NCBI GenBank assembly: GCA_934487205.1
Contig: CAKSRS010000069.1
Coordinates: forward strand, 1 to 12,689
Direction of reading: 5' to 3'
DNA: 12,689 bases
Source of the DNA: an uncultured Clostridia bacterium
Lineage (GTDB): Bacteria; Bacillota; Clostridia; UBA1381
Shown here one piece after another: positions 9,193 to 12,689 of this stretch. The translations under genes and the position numbers were made by a program. The notes under the pieces were generated by a model. It was not told where the DNA came from. It searched no databases and was given only the letters and a program-made list of their open reading frames with translations. Positions within the stretch are counted from its first letter, which is position 1, and every line of letters starts with the position of its first letter.

Positions 9193-9217
9193 TTTTAGAC
9201 GGCATTGCCGTTTAAAA
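9193..9217 (+). other. Hairpin just after nusG
   Basis: TTTTAGACGGC and GCCGTTTAAAA pair over 11 positions with one G-U, around a 3-base ATT loop. It starts 3 bases after the nusG stop. The 3' side runs into TATCCCTC instead of a T-tract, so it is not a good intrinsic terminator. An RNA processing site or partial attenuator between nusG and rplK is possible. Confidence 0.5.
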
Positions 9218-9234
9218 TATCCCTCTGGTGTACA

Positions 9235-9265
9235 GTGGGAGGGCATTTTTGCCCGCATTTACCAC
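9235..9265 (+). promoter_or_regulatory. Candidate ribosomal protein L1 binding site in the rplK leader
   Basis: The RNA folds as an outer stem GTGG (9235-9238) with CCAC (9262-9265), an asymmetric internal loop GA versus GCATTTA, an inner stem GGGC (9241-9244) with GCCC (9251-9254), and a six-base loop. The strands GUGGGAG and UUUACCAC resemble the L1 site of 23S rRNA, recalled as GGUGGGAG and GAAAUACCACC. L1 is a known translational repressor of the L11-L1 operon in other bacteria. The site lies 23 bases before the rplK Shine-Dalgarno. A competing pairing of CCCTC (9221-9225) with GAGGG (9239-9243) would disrupt it. Assignment is by resemblance from memory, without a structure search. Confidence 0.62.
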
Positions 9266-9268
9266 AAT

Positions 9269-9283
9269 GGGACATGTTCCCAA
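9269..9283 (+). other. Small hairpin before the rplK ribosome binding site
   Basis: TGGGA (9269-9273) and TCCCA (9279-9283) form a 5-pair stem with a CATGT loop, 5 bases before the AGGAGG of rplK. It could stack on the candidate L1 site or help control access to the Shine-Dalgarno. Its role is unknown. Confidence 0.4.
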
Positions 9284-9302
9284 AATTTAGGAGGTGGCCG
9301 AT

Positions 9303-9728
9303 ATGGCACAAAAAATCGCAGGTTATATTAAATTACAGATTCCGGCAGGCAAAGCAAGTCCTGCACCCCCGGTTGGTCCTGCACTGGGTCAGCATGGTGT
9401 TAATATCATGCAGTTTACTAAGGAATTTAACGAAAAGACGGCAAAGGACGCAGGTCTTATTATCCCGGTTGTTATCACCGTTTACGCAGACCGTTCCTTT
9501 ACTTTCGTAACAAAAACTCCGCCGGCAGCGGTTCTTCTTAAGAAGGCTTGCAAAATTCAGAGCGGTTCGGGTGTTCCCAACAAGACAAAGGTTGCAACAG
9601 TTTCAAAGGCTGATCTGCAGGCTATTGCTGAGCAGAAAATGCCGGATTTGAACGCAGCGTCGTTGGAAGCAGCTATGAGCATGATCGCCGGTACTGCAAG
9701 AAGTATGGGTATCGTAGTCGGAGATTAA
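9303..9728 (+). CDS. rplK: 50S ribosomal protein L11
   Basis: L11 binds 23S rRNA in the GTPase-associated centre with L10 and supports factor binding; thiostrepton acts at this site. The 141-residue product is the usual length. It begins MAQKIAGYIKLQIPAGKA, followed by the proline-rich segment PAPPVGPALGQHGVNIMQF that links to the N-terminal domain. The C-terminal rRNA-binding domain includes GSGVPNKTKVATVS and ends GTARSMGIVVGD. An in-frame GTG exists at 9294, but AGGAGG at 9289-9294 lies 8 bases before the ATG at 9303 and overlaps that GTG, so 9303 is the start. Confidence 0.97.
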   Translation: MAQKIAGYIKLQIPAGKASPAPPVGPALGQHGVNIMQFTKEFNEKTAKDAGLIIPVVITVYADRSFTFVTKTPPAAVLLKKACKIQSGSGVPNKTKVATVSKADLQAIAEQKMPDLNAASLEAAMSMIAGTARSMGIVVGD

Positions 9729-9752
9729 TTACTAATTAAAAGCAATTAATAA

Positions 9753-9782
9753 GTGGGAGAGGTATATGCCTTGCTTGACCAC
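9753..9782 (+). promoter_or_regulatory. Second candidate L1 binding site, against the rplA ribosome binding site
   Basis: The rplK-rplA gap repeats the architecture seen before rplK: outer stem GTGG (9753-9756) with CCAC (9779-9782), internal loop GA versus GCTTGA, a four-pair inner stem GAGG (9759-9762) with CCTT (9769-9772, one G-U), and a six-base loop. Outer stem and GA are the same as in the first site, the inner stem differs but keeps pairing, and the 3' loop strand is GCTTGA against GCATTTA. AAGGAGG (9785-9791) follows after only 2 bases, so a bound protein would block ribosomes at rplA. The function is inferred from the resemblance to the 23S rRNA L1 site. Confidence 0.58.
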
Positions 9783-9800
9783 ATAAGGAGGATAATAATT

Positions 9801-10493
9801 ATGTTTAGAGGAAAGAAATATCAGGACAGCGCAAAGCTTGTTGACAGAGCAAAGCTGTATGACGCTGATGAAGCTTTAGACCTGGCTGTTAAAACCGCTA
9901 AGGCTAAATTTGATGAAACAGTAGAACTTCACGCAAAGCTGGGCGTTGACTCAAGACACGCTGACCAGCAGGTAAGAGGAGCTATCGTACTGCCGCACGG
10001 CACAGGTAAAACTTCAAAGGTTTTGGTTTTCGCTAAAGGCCCGAAGGCTGACGAAGCTTTGGCTGCAGGCGCTGATTATGTCGGCGAAATGGATATGTGC
10101 CAGAAAATCCAGGAAGAAAACTGGTTTGATTTTGACGTTGTTGTTGCAACACCGGATATGATGGGTGTTGTAGGCCGTTTGGGTAAGGTTCTGGGTCCTA
10201 AAGGTTTGATGCCGTCACCTAAGGCAGGTACGGTTACTATGGACGTTACCAAAGCTGTTAACGAAATTAAAGCAGGTAAAATCGAGTACCGTGTTGACAA
10301 AAACAACATTATTCACTGCCCGATAGGTAAAGCGTCATTCGGTAAGGAAAAGCTTGCTGATAACTTTAATGCTCTTATGGGCGCTATCATCAAGGCAAAG
10401 CCTGCCTCTGCAAAGGGTCAGTATCTTAAGAGCGTTGTTGTTTCCACAACAATGGGCCCCGGAATCAAGGTTAACGGTTCAAAATTAGGTTAA
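9801..10493 (+). CDS. rplA: 50S ribosomal protein L1
   Basis: L1 forms the mobile L1 stalk at the E site and is also a translational repressor of its own operon in many bacteria. The 230-residue product has the usual length. It shows the N-terminal domain-I signature VDSRHADQQVRGAIVLPHGTGK, the central VGRLGKVLGPKGLMPSPKAGTV that is diagnostic for L1, and a C-terminal segment SVVVSTTMGPGIKVNGSKL that completes domain I. A GTG at 9753 would add 16 residues, but AAGGAGG lies 9 bases before the ATG at 9801, where the family homology begins. The candidate L1-binding RNA structure just upstream suggests direct feedback. Confidence 0.97.
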   Translation: MFRGKKYQDSAKLVDRAKLYDADEALDLAVKTAKAKFDETVELHAKLGVDSRHADQQVRGAIVLPHGTGKTSKVLVFAKGPKADEALAAGADYVGEMDMCQKIQEENWFDFDVVVATPDMMGVVGRLGKVLGPKGLMPSPKAGTVTMDVTKAVNEIKAGKIEYRVDKNNIIHCPIGKASFGKEKLADNFNALMGAIIKAKPASAKGQYLKSVVVSTTMGPGIKVNGSKLG

Positions 10494-10495
10494 TG

Positions 10496-10525
10496 TTTTC
10501 GGCAGAAATAATTTTCTGCCGAAAA
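10496..10525 (+). terminator. Strong hairpin after rplA, possible weak terminator
   Basis: A perfect 13-pair stem, TTTTCGGCAGAAA with TTTCTGCCGAAAA around a TAAT loop, starts 2 bases after the rplA stop. The bases after it, TTATCAATTTT, are T-rich but interrupted, so termination may be partial. It separates rplKA from the promoter of rplJL. An alternative role is protection of the rplKA mRNA 3' end. Confidence 0.6.
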
Positions 10526-10539
10526 TTATCAATTTTATC

Positions 10540-10568
10540 TTGACAAATGATGATTTCTGTGCTATATT
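10540..10568 (+). promoter_or_regulatory. SigA-type promoter of rplJL
   Basis: TTGACA at 10540-10545 and TATATT at 10563-10568 are separated by 17 bases. The -35 is perfect and the -10 matches 5 of 6. Transcription should start near 10575, just before the L10 leader, so rplJL has its own entry point in addition to any read-through from rplKA. Confidence 0.88.
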
Positions 10569-10574
10569 AATATA

Positions 10575-10717
10575 GTTGGAAATAAATCCGTAGACAGCAG
10601 GCATAAAGGTAAGCCCTGCCGAGGGTGTTATTTAGTTTGATTACTAATGGCTCTTTTCGTCTACGAAAAAGAGCCTTTCTTTATTGAAAGGCATAAAATC
10701 TTATAGGAGGTGACATT
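10575..10717 (+). ncRNA. L10 leader, autoregulatory 5' UTR of rplJL
   Basis: The leader carries the conserved core of the L10 leader family: CGTAGACAGCAGGC, then AAGGTAAGCCCTGCCGAGG. GCAGG (10597-10601) pairs with CCTGC (10615-10619) to make the L10(L12)-binding helix. CGTAGAC (10589-10595) is the exact complement of GTCTACG (10659-10665), which sits in the upper part of the terminator hairpin, so the two structures exclude each other. In Bacillus subtilis the L10(L12)4 complex binding this type of leader favours termination and lowers rplJL expression. The same logic is inferred here. Recognition is from memory of the family consensus. Confidence 0.88.
10649..10682 (+). terminator. Attenuator terminator inside the L10 leader
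   Basis: GGCTCTTTTCG (10649-10659) pairs with CGAAAAAGAGCC (10664-10675), with one bulged A and a TCTA loop. TTTCTTT follows. It lies 36 bases before the rplJ start, the position expected for a leader attenuator. Its upper strands and loop overlap the segment that pairs with 10589-10595. Confidence 0.85.
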
Positions 10718-11356
10718 ATGCCAAACGAAAAAGTATTAGAAGCTAAAAAGGCGCAGGTAGCTCAGGTAGTTGAGGCTATCAACGGCGCAGCAACAGGCGT
10801 TCTTCTTGACTATCGCGGACTTACCGTTGATGAAGATACAAAGCTGAGAAACGACCTTCGTGCAGCCGGCGTTAGATACTTTGTTGTTAAAAACACATTA
10901 CTTCGTTTAGCAGCAAACCAGGTTGGTCTTGAAGAACTTGACAGTACACTTCACGGCCCGACAGCTCTGGCATTATCGGAAGACCCGGTTGCACCGGCAA
11001 AAATTCTTTTTGATTTTGCTAAGGACAATGATAAGGTTGAAATTAAAACAGGATTCATGGACGGAAAAGTTCTGTCTATGGACGAGCTCACAGCGCTTGC
11101 AAAGACTCCGTCAAAGGATACTCTTATTGCAAAGATTATGGGCAGCTTGAACGCACCTGTTTCAAACCTTGTAAGATTGCTTGACACAATCGCGAACGGC
11201 GGGGAAGAAATTTCCGAGCTTATCGCAAAGAAGAATGCAGAAGATGCTCCGGCAGAAACAGCTGAAACAGCTCCCGAAGCAGCTGCAGAAGAAACAGCTG
11301 AGGCTCCTGCAGAGGCAGCTCCGGCAGAAGAAGAAACACCTGCGGACGCAGAGTAA
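10718..11356 (+). CDS. rplJ: 50S ribosomal protein L10 with long acidic tail
   Basis: L10 anchors L7/L12 dimers to the ribosome stalk and binds its own leader RNA. Residues 1 to about 130 are the RNA-binding domain (MPNEKVLEAKK, GVLLDYRGLTVDEDTKLR, RYFVVKNTLLRLAANQ). Residues about 130-170 give the helix that binds L7/L12 (SLNAPVSNLVRLLDTIANGG). L10 is normally about 165-175 residues; this one has 212. The extra part, about 173-212, is low-complexity Ala/Glu/Pro/Thr (APAETAETAPEAAAEE) and should be disordered and strongly acidic. AGGAGG lies 7 bases before the ATG. The tail is in frame and followed by a normal spacer to rplL, so it is not a sequence error. Confidence 0.96.
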   Translation: MPNEKVLEAKKAQVAQVVEAINGAATGVLLDYRGLTVDEDTKLRNDLRAAGVRYFVVKNTLLRLAANQVGLEELDSTLHGPTALALSEDPVAPAKILFDFAKDNDKVEIKTGFMDGKVLSMDELTALAKTPSKDTLIAKIMGSLNAPVSNLVRLLDTIANGGEEISELIAKKNAEDAPAETAETAPEAAAEETAEAPAEAAPAEEETPADAE

Positions 11357-11389
11357 TTAAAAATTTTATTTAATCAGGAGGAAAATAAA

Positions 11390-11761
11390 ATGGCAGACAT
11401 TCAGAAAATTTTAGATGATATCAAAGAATTGAAATTGTTGGAAGTAGCAGAGCTTGTTAAGCTTATGGAGGAAGAATTCGGTGTATCGGCAGCAGCTCCG
11501 GTTATGGTAGCAGGCGCAGCAGCAGAAGGCGGCGCAGCAGCAGCTGAACAGACAGAATTTGACGTTGTCCTTGCAGAAGCAGGCGCATCAAAGCTGAACG
11601 TAATCAAGGTTGTAAGAGAACTTACAGGTCTTGGACTTAAGGAAGCAAAAGCATTGGTTGACGAAGCACCTAAGACAGTTAAGGAAGGTGCAAGCAAGGA
11701 AGATGCTGAAGCTATGAAGGCTAAGCTTGAAGAAGCAGGCGCTAAGGTAGAACTTAAATAA
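11390..11761 (+). CDS. rplL: 50S ribosomal protein L7/L12
   Basis: L7/L12 forms the flexible stalk dimers that recruit elongation factor GTPases. The 123-residue protein has the N-terminal dimerisation helices (IQKILDDIKELKLLEVAELVKLMEEEFGV), an Ala/Gly-rich hinge around residues 34-53, and the C-terminal factor-binding domain containing KLNVIKVVRELTGLGLKEAK and ending KLEEAGAKVELK. AGGAGG lies 8 bases before the ATG. It is 33 bases after rplJ, with no terminator or promoter between them. Codons are dominated by GCA, GTT and CTT, as expected of a highly expressed gene here. Confidence 0.98.
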   Translation: MADIQKILDDIKELKLLEVAELVKLMEEEFGVSAAAPVMVAGAAAEGGAAAAEQTEFDVVLAEAGASKLNVIKVVRELTGLGLKEAKALVDEAPKTVKEGASKEDAEAMKAKLEEAGAKVELK

Positions 11762-11763
11762 TT

Positions 11764-12282
11764 ATGCTTATAGACCTAACCGACATTATTAAAGATTACG
11801 GCGGTAAGTTAGAACTTTCCGAAGAATTTGATATGCCGAAACAGCATTTTTTGGGTGAAGATTTTGTCTTTGAGGGCAAGTGCGTTCTCAAAGGGCATAT
11901 ATTCAATAATACAAAAATGCTTGAGCTTAAAGCTGATGTTACGGGTAAAGCCACGGTGCATTGCGCGCGGTGCGGAAAGCCGATGTCGATTGACGTTAAT
12001 TTTCCGATTTCCGAAGTGCTTGCACGCGATGATGTTTCATATCCCGAGGAGGACGAGGTTGTAAGCTATTCGGGTAACGAAATCGAACTTGACGAAATTA
12101 TAACGAACAGCTTTTTAATGAATGTATCAGGGAAATATCTTTGCAGCGAAGATTGCCGCGGACTTTGCCCGAAATGCGGGAAAAATCTGAATGACGGTGA
12201 TTGCGGCTGTGATAGAGATGTTATGGACCCTCGGTGGGAAAAGTTAGCCGAAATTATGAAAAATATGTCTGATACTGAATAG
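11764..12282 (+). CDS. yceD: DUF177 (YceD/YlbN family) protein
   Basis: The 172-residue product belongs to the DUF177 family, called YceD in E. coli and YlbN in B. subtilis, which is linked to 23S rRNA accumulation and typically sits next to rpmF. The N-terminus MLIDLTDIIKDYGGKLEL fits the family start. CARCG (around residue 60) and the C-terminal block CSEDCRGLCPKCGKNLN followed by CGC make two cysteine clusters that probably bind zinc. The molecular activity is not established. The ATG is 2 bases after the rplL stop and no Shine-Dalgarno is visible at the right distance, so translation probably depends on ribosomes finishing rplL. Its position directly behind rplL is unusual. Confidence 0.9.
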   Translation: MLIDLTDIIKDYGGKLELSEEFDMPKQHFLGEDFVFEGKCVLKGHIFNNTKMLELKADVTGKATVHCARCGKPMSIDVNFPISEVLARDDVSYPEEDEVVSYSGNEIELDEIITNSFLMNVSGKYLCSEDCRGLCPKCGKNLNDGDCGCDRDVMDPRWEKLAEIMKNMSDTE

Positions 12283-12296
12283 GAGGTGCGATTAAG

Positions 12297-12476
12297 ATGG
12301 CAGTACCTAAGGGTAAAGTATCTAAATCAAGAAGAGATAAAAGAAGAGCTAATTGGAAGCTTGAAGTTCCCGGCATGGTGGAGTGTCCTCATTGCCATGA
12401 ATATAAACTTCCTCATAAGGTTTGTAAGGCTTGCGGCTATTACAACGGTAAAGAGGTTGTTAAGGTTTCCGAGTAA
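12297..12476 (+). CDS. rpmF: 50S ribosomal protein L32
   Basis: L32 is a small late-assembly 50S protein. The 59-residue product begins MAVPKGKVSKSRRDKRRANW, the conserved basic tail that enters the rRNA. C30-X2-C33 and C43-X2-C46 form the zinc ribbon, so this is the zinc-dependent form. AGGAGG (12281-12286) overlaps the stop codon of the DUF177 gene and lies 10 bases before the ATG. yceD-rpmF adjacency is widely conserved in bacteria. It is the last gene before the operon terminator. Confidence 0.97.
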   Translation: MAVPKGKVSKSRRDKRRANWKLEVPGMVECPHCHEYKLPHKVCKACGYYNGKEVVKVSE

Positions 12477-12496
12477 GGCTGATATGGACAGCGTTT

Positions 12497-12554
12497 GTGC
12501 ATAAAATGATGCACTAAGCGGATATTTAAAGCTAAAACAGTGTAAATACACTGT
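12497..12554 (+). other. Two small hairpins in the rpmF 3' UTR
   Basis: GTGCAT (12497-12502) pairs with ATGCAC (12509-12514), and ACAGTGT (12537-12543) pairs with ACACTGT (12548-12554). Neither has a T-tract. With the terminator they make three hairpins in about 110 bases of 3' UTR. No open reading frame with a ribosome binding site is visible here. The function is unknown. Confidence 0.45.
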
Positions 12555-12572
12555 GTCAGACTGTCAAAAATG

Positions 12573-12616
12573 GGCTGATTAAAAAGTTAATTAACTTTTT
12601 AATCAGCCTTTATTTC
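12573..12616 (+). terminator. Strong palindromic terminator after rpmF
   Basis: Positions 12573-12608 form a perfect 36-base palindrome: GGCTGATTAAAAAGTT pairs with AACTTTTTAATCAGCC over 16 pairs around an AATT centre. TTTATTTC follows on the plus strand. On the minus strand the stem is followed by CATTTTTG, so it could also stop transcription coming from the right. It ends the rplJL-yceD-rpmF transcript. Confidence 0.88.
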
Positions 12617-12627
12617 TGTATAGGAAA

Positions 12628-12656
12628 TTGCGTTTTTTGAAAAAGTATGATATAAT
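12628..12656 (+). promoter_or_regulatory. Extended -10 promoter for a gene beyond the right edge
   Basis: TATAAT at 12651-12656 is a perfect -10 with TG one base upstream (12648-12649). TTGCGT at 12628-12633 gives a half-matching -35 at 17 bases. Transcription should start near 12663 and leave the window. No start codon with a ribosome binding site appears in the remaining bases. Confidence 0.7.
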
Positions 12657-12689
12657 AGAAAACAAGTCAAAAAAGGCATAACAAAAAGA

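Noticed and set aside
9294..9302. In-frame GTG start giving three extra residues on L11
   Set aside because: The GTG overlaps the AGGAGG Shine-Dalgarno of the ATG at 9303, and the family begins at MAQK.
9205..9510. 101-codon open frame overlapping the rplK leader and gene
   Set aside because: It is out of frame with rplK, which is certain, and has no ribosome binding site of its own.
9753..9800. In-frame GTG start giving 16 extra residues on L1
   Set aside because: AAGGAGG serves the ATG at 9801. The extra segment has no family homology and corresponds to the L1-like RNA structure.
12286..12504. 72-codon open frame overlapping rpmF
   Set aside because: The rpmF frame has the L32 basic tail, four zinc cysteines and a good ribosome binding site. 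The other frame has none of these.
1..12689. Search for mobile elements, CRISPR arrays, phage genes, toxin-antitoxin pairs, tRNA and rRNA
   Set aside because: No transposase, integrase, direct-repeat array, att-like duplication or cloverleaf was seen. Every strand stretch is explained by conserved core genes or short regulatory gaps.

Overview
The window is core chromosome from a low-to-mid GC Firmicute, most likely a member of the Clostridia. The evidence is an addB-addA pair (the Firmicutes form of the RecBCD recombination nuclease), the order rpmG-secE-nusG-rplK-rplA-rplJ-rplL, strong Shine-Dalgarno sites before most genes, near-consensus SigA-type promoters, and a Firmicutes-style L10 leader with an intrinsic terminator. 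I see no mobile element, CRISPR array, phage gene, rRNA or tRNA. I cannot name the genus.

Left half, minus strand (1-7991): murA (peptidoglycan precursor synthesis), then addB, then addA, all in one direction. addB and addA overlap by 14 bases, with the addA ribosome binding site inside the end of addB. addA runs off the left edge with 1082 codons visible; its frame is open throughout and all the helicase motifs I looked for are present, but most of its nuclease domain lies outside.

Right half, plus strand (8092-12689): a consensus promoter drives rpmG-secE-nusG, and rplK-rplA probably continue the same transcript. A second consensus promoter, an L10-type leader RNA and an attenuator precede rplJ-rplL. 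A DUF177 (YceD/YlbN) gene and rpmF follow rplL directly, where many Firmicutes have rpoB. The block ends in a strong palindromic terminator, and a further promoter fires out of the right edge. murA and rpmG diverge from a 253-base AT-rich gap.

The genes form two functional groups: murA-addBA (cell wall precursor and DNA break repair) and translation, transcription elongation and secretion (L33, SecE, NusG, L11, L1, L10, L7/L12, L32). The most interesting observation is a pair of very similar small RNA structures, one before rplK and one directly against the rplA ribosome binding site. Both resemble the L1-binding site of 23S rRNA, which suggests L1 has two operators in its own operon. I found no sign of a wholly new system; the novelty here is regulatory and syntenic.
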